From Ficedula albicollis (lineage: Eukaryota; Chordata; Aves; Passeriformes; Muscicapidae): a stretch of 64,000 bases of DNA. This document shows, one piece after another, positions 12,387 to 24,760 of the stretch. The notes beneath the pieces are model-generated. The model made no database searches. It was not told the DNA's origin and worked only from the letters and a program-made list of their open reading frames with translations. The DNA is taken from positions 60,667,029 through 60,731,028 of the forward strand of contig NC_021675.1 in the NCBI RefSeq assembly GCF_000247815.1, in the 5' to 3' direction. A program made the translations under genes and the position numbers. How positions within the stretch are numbered: position 1 is the stretch's first letter; each line of letters begins with the position of its first letter.

Positions 12387-15300
12387 TAAAATGCTCCAAG
12401 TTATTCAAGGCCATGTTTTCATTTTTTTTGCTCCAGCTAATTAATTTAAGTAAGTAGGAAGAAGTTGGCAGTATTGGCCAAAACCCGCTTTTTTTGGCAG
12501 AGGACTTTTGCCCTAGGATACCCATTCATAACAGAAATGGGGTTGAACTGCATGAAATTCAACTGCAGCTGGAATTTCTAAAGAACAATGTTGTGGGTAA
12601 AACCCAGATACAGAGGAGTTTTTGGAGGACCTTTACAAAAGAAATAACTGATATGTTTTCCTTGCTTTACTACAGCCAGTGTGCCATGTAATGTCAGTTG
12701 CTATATTCTATACCTGGGCTCCATCTGACATTTTCTTAAAACTGGTAAAGTCCTAATCTGAAGCACCTGAAGTCAATCTACAGTGAATTTTCATCCCTTC
12801 TTCTAAAATTCAAGTGAAACCGTTATCTTGTTAGACACCTTAAATTCTTCTCACCTTTATTAAATAACTTCAGCCAGGTTTTTGTTTTTGGAATGCTGAC
12901 TTTTTTTTACCTAAGTTGTACTCATCTGTTCAGTATCTTTTTCTACTCTTAGGATTTTAATCAGATCCCTCTATTTTCATTTTCGACTTTAGAATATCAT
13001 TCATTCCAAAAGACACTGGATATCTCATTGCTGTAATTAGGGAAACGGGGTTTTGGGCTGGAATTTACATGCAACCCCAGGTGACTGTCAAAAAAAATCC
13101 ATAGCTTTTGTAATCTCTTTCCTTTGGGAAGAGGAAAAAAGTTTAAAGCATCCCTGCTCAACTCTTCAAGAGTAAGTCACTTCAGGAGTTTCTCCAGACT
13201 TAACACCCAAAAAGGAGGGCATAGACCTACATAGGGTCTGTTAATAGTATGAGTTTAATATAAAACTGAAATATCAGAAAACATGTTTTAGAAAAGCATA
13301 TTGGAAATATGAATGCCTTTTTAATTTGGGCATTTTTGCAGTTTCTAGCTCAGCTGATTCTGTGCCCTGTACTGTTTCTTGAGCTCCCTTTTGTAGCTGG
13401 AAATTTGTGTGCATTCATTAGCAGTAAACCAGGGTGGGGCTTGGTACCTGTTTGCTTGGCCTCAAGTTTGCTTTTCTTTAGAATAACTCTTCTTTTTAAG
13501 GATTTGCGCACGATCTGATCTATTTCAGTAAATTGCAAGATCACTAGCAAGGGCATTGGCCACATCCTCTGTTTCCTAATAAATCTGGAGGTGAACAAAC
13601 TCTAAGCAGCCTTTCTCTTCAAAATGTGTCTTCTTGTTTCTTTGCTCAGGATGTCCTGATTTTGCCCAAGAAAGACCAGAACAACTGCTGCTGTGATCAG
13701 GGCAAGGGTCCTGCCAGCCCAGTTTCCTTTTTTCAGGAAAGATCCGTACCTTACAGGGAAACAGAAAAGATGTGACATTGAAAAATATCTTTAGAATAGA
13801 TTAATTGGTTGAATTTATTCTGGCCACTGATCCAACTAATGTAATTCTCCTTTAGCAAATAGTACTCTCATATATGAAATAAACTTTTTCATAGTTTTAA
13901 CAGCCTTACACGGTCAATAGCTGTTCTATGTGCAACTTTAATAGGTACTTACTAATTTTCTCACTAGACTTATATGCATTTCTGTATGAAATACAAAATT
14001 TTGATAAAAATGCAAATATAGTCCATACACACCTCTGTTCATTGTTTTTAATTTATTATGCATGTGTACCATAAATCATAATCTACTCTGTGTGCTACAT
14101 ACAGAAAATATTCTCCAGCTGTTGAAAACAAGTGTAAATAATGACAGAGAAAGCAGAAGCTGACATGGATTAAGTGACCTTTCTAATAAAAGGAGTAATA
14201 ATTGTAAATTAAAGTTTCAATTACCCAGCATACCTATGGATCAATATTTACAGATATGTCTTATGTTGAGGCAATAAATACTGAGGGAAAGGACCTCTAT
14301 ACAAAAAGGCTTTCTTTTTAAGTATCTTCCTTCAGACTCTGGGATTTTTTTTGCTGTAGTTTCTTGTATAAAATTGTTGTTTTGTCCCCCAAACTAGAAC
14401 TTCTTTTCCTTATTTTCATTTCTGTGGATGTGCCCTTTGCCTCTCTGTTTTTTATCCCTCCTGCTGCCCTCCCCACTGCTCATTTTCTTTTTTCCTGGAT
14501 CTCTTTGCTGGTGAAACTAATGTCATCCATTTTTATGCTGCTCTCTGATGCTGTTTACATTTCTGATTTTCTCACTTTCTATTTCCTTAGCATGATCCTC
14601 ATATTAAATCATTTATTTTTGGTGTTGTTTTTTTTTCTCCCAGTCTGAACTTTGATCTCTTATTTGCATGTGGAAGATTTTCCCCATTCAGTGGGGAAAT
14701 AAGCTCTGTTCATACATACCCTTTTCTGACAATTCATCTCCTATGTGTGATTGATATTGATAGGTCATACAAATGATTTTAGATCTTAAAATTATTTACA
14801 GTTTAAGATAAAGTTGTCTTCAGCTCTGCAATGTCTTATGTGTCTGTCTCATGTGTGATTATAGCTGCCTTGGGGCAGGATTCCTGTCTTCTTTCTTTTG
14901 CATGCAGCTCTGACATGTTCCTGTCACTAAAGGAGTCATGTTATTATTGACTAATAGATGGCATTTCACTTCTGTGTTTTCTTAATTTGAACCTTTGTGA
15001 AACATGATTCCCCTTTATAACCATTTAAAAACTACCTTACAGTTACTTTTGTTCTCAGCCCAATGGAAACAAACAGGGTGTTTTCTCAGCAGAAGCATCT
15101 TAGTATAATGTACTGTTGGCACGACTCCTAAATCTTGATTTTAGAACAGACATTTGGATTGGTTTAGAAATGAAATGCAGGGAGTGATATGTAGTGTTTG
15201 CTTCAGAGATTGATTGACATGTAATCTAAAATTTCTTCACAGTGTGTAGTTACTACTTTTGACTTTAATGGGAAATTCAAGTCTCCACTATCAATTTGAT

Positions 15301-17149
15301 TAATGGGGTAAGACAACTTGTAACATTAAAAAAAGTTAAACGTTGATAAAGATAGGAGTTTCCTAGGAAGTTGAAAAATATATTCCTGTTGTTGCTGAAG
15401 AGTTAAAAAGTCTGGTTACTTGAAAATGTTAGCATGATTTTTAATGTTAGAACTTTAAATAAGACTTGGCCTCTGAATATTTGTGCTGTTCTTCATTCCA
15501 TAAGACTTTATGCTGAAATCTTAATGTCTGCAGGGATGAGAAACTTTGTTACATAAACTAATTGGTTTTGAAGACAGGAAAAGAGCATAAACTGACACAT
15601 GAATAAGCAGAAATGCCACTCTTTGAAATCCACTAAGTAGAAAAATTCTCAAAAAATTACCTCTGCAACAAAAACATGAAAAAAGATGTGTTGGCCCTTT
15701 TAATATTTCATTTTCTTTTTGTGTAATATTTCAATGTGTAACATTTTGATTATTTTTGACAAGTGTGGTAACACAAAATATTGTCCTTTTATAATCAAGC
15801 ACACTATTTTCTGTACAGGTAAAGTAGGAGAATGCAATTTGAGAGGGAGCGAGTAGTGGCAATATGTTAATTTAATATTCTTTTCGTTGTGTAGTGGAGT
15901 AGAACTATCATCTGAGAAAAATAGTTTTGTTAGCTGTGAAAGCAATGTTGGTTCCCACGTGCCAAGTCAATGCCTGTTAGTTAATATTTCTTGGTACACT
16001 GACATGAAATGCTTCTCTGTGGAGAAGGAGTCCTCCCTGTCAGTGTGTAGGTGTGTGCAAGCATTATGTGTGTGTGTCTGTGTGCAGCTCTGATTCTGTA
16101 TTCTCTTTGGGTCAAGAGGAGTTTTGTTTGGGAAAAACAAAAATTTTACCCCCATTTACAGCCAAAAAGCTGGAGAATGGAGAAATTAAGCAATTTGGGA
16201 CTATAGAGCTATGCTCAAATGACAGAACTAGGACCTGCTGAGCCCAGAACTTTCCTCCATAGCAGGAGCATTATTGCTGTTCTACTTCCAGCTCTCCACT
16301 TGTAGAAGAATAATCTTGTCCATGAGACACACTACAGGGTTATTAAGATTAATTTCACAAAATACTTCAGCTTTTAGGAAACACCATTGTCCTCAGTTCT
16401 GCCATCTTGCCTCCCATCTCTTCAAGGACTTGATTAATCTAAGCCTGTCTTTAAGATTGGTATTCCTTACAGATTTTGTGGTTTTAATTACCCTTGTTTA
16501 GGGAAGATTGGCTTGTTTCAGTAATCATGTAAATTCTTAATGGAAAATAAGGAGCCTCAAATGGCATAGATTATGTGTTTTATCATCCGTTTTCTTCAAA
16601 TAAATTGACAGTTTCAGACACTTAAATACTTACAGCCTTACTCTCTGTTAAGACTGTGAGCAGGCCCAAAGGGACTGATGACTATTTTTGAATAATAAGA
16701 TATTGCACAGAATGAATGAAAGCAGCAAGTATGAGCCTTCTACTGTTATTAAAATGTTGATGCACCAGAGACATACAAAGTTGTGGCTAAAAAAGGGCTT
16801 TGAGAGAAAATGAGGATAGGAACAACTGTGAATGAAGCTTTAAAAGGAAAAAAAACCATGACCTGAAGAGAGAGTAGATTTATCATACATCTTGCAGAAT
16901 GAAAATTTCATCCCTCCCCTTCTCCCCATTGGTATTTTGCTCACATGTTTTTAGAAATAAGCAGTGACAAGTTATCACTTTACACTAATTAACATTTCCT
17001 CTATGGAAGACTTTAAAGTTTCTGCATTCTTGAAGAAATCTAAATTGCATGGTAAAATATTAAAATGGTGTTTTTAAAATTCTGTCATCGTCTTCTGCTT
17101 GTGACAAATGAGAACCCATTTGCCTCTGTATTTTCACTCATTGGCTGTC
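12387..17149. other. Non-coding sequence, including a pyrimidine-rich tract
   Basis: No gene recognised. The stretch at about 14340-14650 is strongly C/T-rich on + and ends in a run of T followed by CTCCCAG at about 14629-14642. That resembles a vertebrate splice acceptor, but no coding continuation follows. A short GT-rich stretch lies near 16045-16085. Open frames are at most about 95 codons. Confidence 0.45.
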
Positions 17150-17169
17150 AGTTCCCAGGCCTGGGAACT
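17150..17169. repeat. Perfect 20-bp palindrome
   Basis: AGTTCCCAGGCCTGGGAACT equals its own reverse complement. It is GC-rich within AT-rich DNA. It could be a dimeric transcription-factor site, but no partner motif or gene is visible nearby, so the function is unknown. Confidence 0.9.
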
Positions 17170-20027
17170 AACCTAAACTTAGAGGACTTTCATATGATGT
17201 TTTGAATATGGGCTAGTCATATCGAGCCCTAAATCCAAAATATTTCCCAAGGTTGAAGCAAAGATGTTGCATTAATTTAACGGGTGTATTTTTTTTCTGT
17301 CTGTACAATCACAATTCAATGTCCCATGAGGTAGATTCCCATCTTCTCAGTCCTGTTTAAGAATTTCTCTGAGAACACTCAGTCTAATGTCTGTCCCCAG
17401 ACAAAACTCATTCCTCAGAGAAGCTGTCAGTGAACTGACTGATGCCATGTGTATGTTCATTTCCACTTGCTCTACATACTTATGCCCTGTTTTCTTCATT
17501 ATATAGATAAAATCAGGAGCAGAGATATGTGGAAATATATTGCTTTTCTTGATGTATATTATTCTAGTATAATGAATCTTTATTTTTGAGTTCACTGTAC
17601 TAGCAGCTAGTGATAAAAAAGCTAAAAATAAAGTGGAGCACAAGTATGTTTTAACATAGCAGTGAATCAGGTTTTACTACTGAATCTTTATATCGAAATG
17701 ATTTCTTCTTCCTATTTCTGTTCTTGATGTTCTGCATTTTAATGTCCAGATGAAGCAGTTTTATGGTTGAGAGGTTGTTTTCTAAAGCAAATGATGAATG
17801 TAGCTTTGCACAAGAATTTTAATTCAACAGATGCATTCACTTATAGAATAACATCAAAGAATCTTTGACAGCAAATGAAAATACATTAGTTTGTCATTAA
17901 AGGAATTTTGAATCTCTTACTAACTTAGATAAATGCAACAAAATATATTTTTGACATCTCATTAGTTAAGTCGACTCCAATGGAGTCGTACATTGTTAAA
18001 CATGGTAAAACATAACATTAAGACCCTTGACTGGAAAATACCATACAAAACAATCTGGAGTTGATTTGGTTTGTGGTTTTTTTCTGCACCTTCATTTTAC
18101 ATCCCAAGAACCAGGGAATTTGAGGGTTGATTTTAAAGAGATGGTCTGTTAACAAGGATGGTAGTTTAATAATAATTAGTGTAGATGGTAGTATAAATAA
18201 TAAGATAAGCAGATAGAGCACTTTTTAGCTGGGAAAAAAGATCAGTGGGAATGACTTGCCAGTCCCAGAACCTTGTTTATTCAGATAGTGTGTTTTTGAA
18301 CTTATGAATTTGACTAACATTTATTTTACCTTCACCTAGTACTGTGTTCTTGAAACAGTTTTACATCGATGCAGATGATTTTGACTTGCACCCTTCTGTA
18401 AATGTCTCCAGTCATGCTCTGCCTACCCAGTAGTTTTATCAGAAGGATCGAAGAAGAATTAGATCTTCTTGGGGTCTCCTTGATTAGGATGTGCAGTGTA
18501 TATTCTGAGACTGGTACATTCAAATATTTCGTGCCATTTTCTGTTTGTAAATATAGAGGGCTACAGTTTGAACTGTTCTATGTTAATATATGAACACATA
18601 TGAACACAATATATGGCTATTAATATTTTATATTTTAGCCTTTTGCCAAAGGTAAACTGAGAATATCCAGCTCCAGACATCACTGCTTGTACTGTAAAAA
18701 TATTCTGTTGTTCATCTGATGATTAGATATTCCTAGGTTATTTTTTGTTTTAAATCATAGGACACCCAATATCTGTTCCTTAATAACTGCTGGTAATGTT
18801 GTCCCCTAAATATCTTTTCCCTTATTCATAAAAATTAGGACCACTGGGACTGATTGCTCAAATATAGTTTCCTGAAGAGCTTGCAGACTGGAGGGTGATG
18901 GATGTTACCTCCTGGGAGCTGGCTTCCTTCAGGGACAGCTCAGGGCAATCGGAGTTGTGACTTCAGCATCACATTGCACAAATGCATCTGTACTTTTTGT
19001 TTTTTGAGAGGGGGATCACTACAGTACATGGTGGATGGACATGATACCTGACTTCAAACTGGTCAAAGATGGGTTTGAACTGCACTTCAATCCTGATCAT
19101 ACTGACCAGAAGAACCCCTTGTGTCTGCCCCACATCCCTGACCTGGGGCCTTTGACAGGGCTGCTTCTTGCCTTTTATAAAGCCCTCCCTTTGTGATGCA
19201 TGACCCAAATGTCATGAAGCTGATACTTATCCAGGTCATTTGTGAGTGTTTCTGCATGCATTTCCATGCTCCCTTTTCTATGAGGATTTTGATTTGCTCA
19301 CTGCCATGATACTGTGCCTATGGTAATGGAATGCAAACACCCTGAGCCAAGCTGGCTTCCTACAGACTGGTGCATTTATTAGAGAAACAAGTCAAATCTC
19401 CCACAGTGTCTGATTATTTGGGGCCTTGCCCTTTTGAGGAGTGTCCCAGTCCCCTTCTTTGCCTCAGATGATAATTGACTCATTGAAAAGATCTACTATC
19501 ATGATAGACTAGGGACTCTTTTGGAGGTGATAAAAGCAATTACTGATGCTGGCATTGAACTTTTTTTCCCCCATATTTTCCATTAAAACCTTGAGATACG
19601 TGAAACATGGCTAAGGAGGAGTTTTGTGTGTGTATATATATATTTTTCTTTCATCAAGAATATATGGGGGGCAAATTACAAAATATGGTGTTGAAATGTT
19701 GTTTGATAAGATTCAGTCTTTCCAATGCAGAGAAGACTGAATGCTGCTCCAAGTACATTGTTGAATCTTCCCAAGATTACATAATCTTCAACTAGTCTTA
19801 CTCATTATGTGTAAAATCAGAAAATGTGTAGAATTACTGAAATGTCGACTGCTGAAACAAAGAATGTCATTCCAGGGCGTGAGTAAAATGCAGATCAGTC
19901 CAAACTTTGTAGAAGTACTAAATTTATTTTTATTCTATCCAGTTAACCCTCAGTACAGTTAACAATGTGCTCAGGAGCATGGATGCAATTCCCTATAATA
20001 CAATTCAATGATTGTATAGCTGATGTT

Positions 20028-20028
<1 letters not shown>
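17170..20028. other. Non-coding unique sequence
   Basis: No gene or named transposon. A small near-palindrome with CGACTCC and GGAGTCG arms lies at 17972-17988. A slightly GC-richer patch at about 18840-19210 has no recognisable similarity. A short TG/TA run lies near 19625-19641. Confidence 0.45.

Positions 20029-20092
<64 letters not shown>
20029..20092 (+). repeat. (TATC)16 microsatellite
   Basis: Sixteen uninterrupted copies of TATC (GATA on the other strand), 64 bp. The perfect array suggests a hypervariable, recently expanded short tandem repeat. Its translation as a Ser-Ile-Tyr-Leu repeat is meaningless. Confidence 0.98.
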
Positions 20093-20093
<1 letters not shown>

Positions 20094-20470
20094 CTAGAAG
20101 CAAGAAAAATGAAGAAATTTAAAATGGCTCAGGCAACAAATTGGCCAAAAGAAAGAAATCAAGCAAAGTAGAGAAACATAAGGATGCCGAAAGACAGGAT
20201 GAACACTAGTACAGCAGTGACAAGTTTATGGCAAGAGAGATAATGAGCAGGAAGAAATGAGGCAGCTAAATGATAAGGTGGAGAAAAGTAGATGTGGAAA
20301 GACTGATGCAAAAAAAGTATGCTGTTTGGCAAGAAAGGAATTACGTGATGGTCTATGAAATTAGAGAGTAAGGAAAGATAAGATGAAGTGAAATTGGATT
20401 TAATGAGGTAGAAGAAAGGTGATTAGGAACAGAAAAAAAAATAGAATTTAGTGATGAGAAAATCATATTA
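20093..20470. other. Purine-rich stretch flanking the microsatellite
   Basis: About 370 bases immediately 3' of the TATC array are strongly enriched in A and G on +, with repeated words such as AGAAAGAAA, GAGAGATAATGAG and GAAGAAAGG. No coding frame or transposon was recognised. It could be degenerate expansion of simple sequence around the array. Confidence 0.5.
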
Positions 20471-20930
20471 AATTATCCAATAAATCTTCTTTCCACTTAA
20501 GCATTTCCCTTTCTCTTCCTTCTCTCCAGGATAATTTCCAGGATGGTTGTATCAATATCTGACCATAGAGTAAATGCCCTTTTCACCATCTCTCCATAGA
20601 ACCAGGAAAATTATATAAATGTGCTGCTGGCATGTAGTCATAGTCTACATACTGTGTTAGCTCTTTTCCAGGACCATGGTTTTCCAAGGACCTCTTTCCA
20701 AGGTATCTCTTTTTCAAGGGCTCTTTTGTTTAGGGTGGTTTTTGATGGGCATTATGTCCATTCATTATATGGAATACTCTGTATAATATAACCATCTTTC
20801 CCTTTTTTTTTATAATCTCCAGTGCATTAGTTAAATTTCTGGAATTTGTGCCATTTGATTATTTTTAACAATGTTCCCTATTACAGCTTATTTAAATCCA
20901 AGTATAGCAGATAGGAGCAGTGACACGTGT
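20471..20930. other. Non-coding unique sequence
   Basis: Mixed pyrimidine-rich and AT-rich sequence with no recognised feature. Confidence 0.4.
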
Positions 20931-20995
20931 CATGGTTTAACCCAGGCAGCAGCCAAGTACCACACTGCTGATTTCTCACACCTTCCACCTTTTTG
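20931..20995 (+). mobile_element. Endogenous retrovirus LTR, 5'-end fragment
   Basis: Begins TGTCATGGTTTAACCC, the typical start of a widespread avian ERV LTR with the TG terminus, and continues with the usual following stretch ending around ACTGCTGATTTCTCAC. Only about 65 bp is recognisable. The rest of the LTR, its CA end, a second LTR and internal genes are not seen, so this is a truncated and inactive relic. The subfamily (ERVL-like or ERVK-like) cannot be settled by eye. Confidence 0.65.
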
Positions 20996-23900
20996 GAGAT
21001 CTGATGTTTTAGTGATGACTAGTCACCTCTTCTTAAGTTTTTTGTTTTTTCCTTTCTTTGAAGACTGTTTTACAGAAAAGAGAAATCCAGGAACTAAAGT
21101 TAATGTAGTTGTCATAAAAAACCCCAAATTTGGTTTAGTCAAATCATACACAGGAAGTGTACTGTATACTTTTCCTACAAACTGGGAATGCCAAGTGGAA
21201 ATAATTCTTCCACCTCTATGTCCTTCATGGGAAAACATTCTGAGTGCTGCAGTTTCACAAGTCTATTTGTTTAGCTCGAAGTACATTTCAAAACTGTTCT
21301 GGTCAATTAGATAAGCCTGATGGTTGCTCAGCAAAGTTCTTAATTTTTAGTGCTGTAAAGTTGCAAGGAAGTTCCCTTAAGTGGTAGTCCCCTTGACATG
21401 GAAGGTGCTGAAATCCAGCCTGAGCAAGCTGCTTTCCTTTCCTGTAGTCTCTGGCTGATCACCCTGTCTCCATGAATTTGTGCTACTTACCCGTTGTCAG
21501 CTAAAGCTGCTACTGGCAGTACTTAGTGAAATAGAATTGTTACCCTCTTTTAAGAGGAGAAGCAATATCCAAACAAAGCCTGTCTACCAGGATTTTAGAA
21601 ATCTGTGCAAATGTGAAAGTAAGAGCATTCCTAATGGCTATGAAAAAGAGAAAAATGCTGAAGTAATCACACATTTTAATGAGTGAAATAAGTGTGCACT
21701 TTTAGCTCTGTGCTGTATCTATTTCTTAAATACTTGTTATTAACAGTAAGGACTCTGCACATTAATCCCAAAACCTCTCTTTCTGGGGTGGATGATGCAC
21801 ACAGCTGTTTTTCCACTCATATGAGTACAGTCTGTGTCCTAGTGATGGACCAAACACCCATTCTTTAACTGGTGATTCTTGCATCAGGCTCTGAGCAGGT
21901 TCCTGCTGTGTGCACCAGACTCAAATTGTTTGTGAAGTGGAATTTGAAAGGAAGACAGCATGAAAGAATTTCATAAGGAATATAAAATAAAACAAGATAG
22001 CTGTTGAAAGGTACAGGAAGCTTGAACTGGCAAGAAGAGAGGAAGTATTCTAAATTTATAATGAAAATTAATTATGCATTCATTGCATTTGAAGAGGTCA
22101 GACATGATGAATTTAAATAGTACATGAGAATGAAGGCCATCTTTTATATTAAAGGCAGTACAACAGGGTGATGTGAGGAGAGGCAAAGAAATAAAGGAAG
22201 CAAATGGGGAAAATTGCAAGACTGAGGCAGTAAGGAACAAGAACATTTAATCAAACAGATCTGCTTTGTGACTAAATTGATTCGTGATTTTCAGACAATT
22301 CAAAATAATGATAATCTATTAGCCATAAAATTATACTTAAAAAATGTGTAAAGCTGTTGAGAAAGTTAATAAAATAGGAAATTTCAAAGTGGATTTTCTC
22401 CAGCTTGCAACAACCTTTAAAACCTTATACAGAGTGGAGTAATTTTTTCTTAAAATTTTATTCCTTTCTTACATATAGGTGCTATATATGCTTCTTGTTC
22501 TTATGGGGGAAATGCTAATTTTTTTTTCTGTTTTTATGCTCCATCACATCTGCACTCCTGTCACATCTACCGTGTTTCCACTACCCTGTTTCATTTGTGA
22601 ATGTAGTATCTGAGCAAAGAGATTCAACACAAGCCTGAGTAAATGTTTTCTGTGGGATGGCAGGCTGTAGGGCTAAAGCAGAGTATGTTGCTCCACTTTC
22701 TGGGTTACTGGAGCAGAGACTTATTCTTAGCAGGGATAGACTATACTGAATAATATGGGCAGAAACTCAGCAGAACCTTTCTACTGAACACTGTTTAATA
22801 CATGTAGTCTGGGATGTATGAAGATATCACACTGCTTGACCACATTTCTGTTAGAAAGTCAGATCCTTTGGAGCTGGGGACCCTATAATTTTCATATGAA
22901 CTTGGGCAATATTTTTACTGATAGCTAAACACTGCTATCAGATCCAATAATTTAGTTTGAGCAAGATATTACTATGGAGCTTGAGCATACATAAATAGTT
23001 TGTCTTTTGGAGTGTGACTGGGAAGTCAGAAACTTGCTCTGGTTTTCCTTTACCTTTAATCATGGAAATTCCAGGTGAACTGAGTCCTTCAAAAGTTTAA
23101 TTTCTGTGGCCCTGAGCTAAGCATCATTAATGGCAAATGAAACCAGACAGGCTTGGTGCTAAGAAGGGTGAAAAAAAGTTGGAATGGAAAAGAGTAAATT
23201 GTCATCTGAGTCTTTTACATAACAACACATTAGAGAAGTAGAGAGTTTTTCCCAGAGGGTGGTTTCATGTACCTTGGTGTCCATGGAGTGCAAGGTTACC
23301 AGAGAATGAAAGTGTGCTGGAAGTTGTTATGATTCACTGGTTTTAAGAGTATCCTCAGCTTTACTTGAGGGAATTCTCCAGGCAAGCTCCTAAAGCGTCA
23401 CATGGAACCTAATAGCTTTATTGTTTTAATTTTTTTATCACAGACATATTCTTCATTTACTTATCATTTTAACTGAAAATGGCACCATAATTCTTCTAGC
23501 CACAATTAGATAACCACAGTTAAGTTTAATCAGTACTTATTCTCCTGAAGAATATTATACTGACGTTGTGGAGTATATCTCCCTCTGTCCTGACAAATAC
23601 AATTACTACTGGAACAGCAGCCTAAAGTCCCCCTAATTAATGTAATTGGTTATTTCCAATTAAATATTTAACACATATGTACTGTCCTCATAATTTATAA
23701 TCCTAGAAGTTCAGTGTGATTATCTATTAATGACTAGTTATTGCACTGTGTTTGGTGAAATCCTAACAATGTCAGTGGTGGGCTTTTAGTGCATAAGATT
23801 TTTGACACCTTTTAAGGTGTTCTGGGTTTTCATGCTGTATTTCCTTTTCACTTGTGTTTTCCTTATTATTCACCCTAGAAATGAGTGCAGTTGTATGATA

Positions 23901-24676
23901 GTTTTATGGTATTTCTTATTACCCTCACCAAAGTGCCTGGGGTTACTGTGTATTTGCCCCATGGACAAAGTTCAGGGCACTGAGTAACCAAATTGGAGAT
24001 AATTCTCTCTCTTCTCCGTGAAACTCACAAGTACTAGATAGTTCTGGGAAAAGTTTGTAGATGTCCATGACAAAGACACACTAAGAAGAATATGGTGGGC
24101 TATCAGCACACCAGATCAAGCAGAAGTTTTGCTTCTTAGAGGAGCAGTAGATAAAATAAGACAATCATCTCCTGTCTTCAAATTACCATTTTAATGAGCC
24201 CCAAGGGCTTAATTCAATTCCAGTCATGACTTAAATTTTGCTTTAAATTTAAAATTAAAATTTTATGCTTTTGAAACTTCTTTGGAGTATTAAAGTGTTT
24301 CAACATTATTTCTCTCATTTCACTACCTCTATTCTGAACCAAAAGTAGATTTTTTTTTCTTTTAACAAAGACACAGCATGGAAAAATCCTTCCCTGCTAG
24401 GATCCAGTGAAATTTTCCTCATCAGTTAGGTTGACAGCAGGTTTAGTGCATTTGTTAATTATGATTGCAATTTGTTAGAACAAACAAGATTCCAGCCCTT
24501 TAGGAGGCCTACCTAGATTATAAATAAATAAAAACCTTTGAAAAATTCTTCAAGACAAGAACTAAGCAAAGAAAAAGAAAGAATTCTACTTTGACACACC
24601 TCTCCAGTTAAGTGGAGAGTACCTTCTTTCAGAAAAATATTCCAGATAAGTTAGCAATATATTAATGGTCCACAAC
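20996..24676. other. Non-coding unique sequence
   Basis: No gene recognised. A 147-codon frame on + begins at 20871, overlaps the LTR relic and has no recognisable domain, so it is taken as chance. The stretch at 21960-22250 is purine-rich on +. AT-rich DNA with TAAT-type words at 23590-23750 has the look of conserved non-coding DNA, which cannot be shown from one genome. Confidence 0.4.
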
Positions 24677-24760
24677 TATATATATATGTGTATATATATA
24701 TTTGGTGGGGGTTTTGTTGTTGTTGTTTTGTTTGTTTGTTTTTTGGTTGTTTTTTTTTCT
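24677..24760. repeat. Compound simple repeat: TA run then TTG/TTTG run
   Basis: An interrupted (TA) run at 24677-24701 is followed, after TTGGTGGGG, by GTT and GTTT repeats and a T run up to about 24760. Simple-sequence expansion, not coding. Confidence 0.85.

Noticed and set aside
12124..12525. Apparent repeat proteins of about 100 residues with two identical 25-residue units
   Set aside because: Produced by a recent 93-bp-period DNA duplication. The same effect appears in three frames on both strands, so it is not a coding signal.
20871..21314. 147-codon frame on + as a gene
   Set aside because: It begins in unique DNA, runs through an LTR relic and shows no domain. Chance frame.
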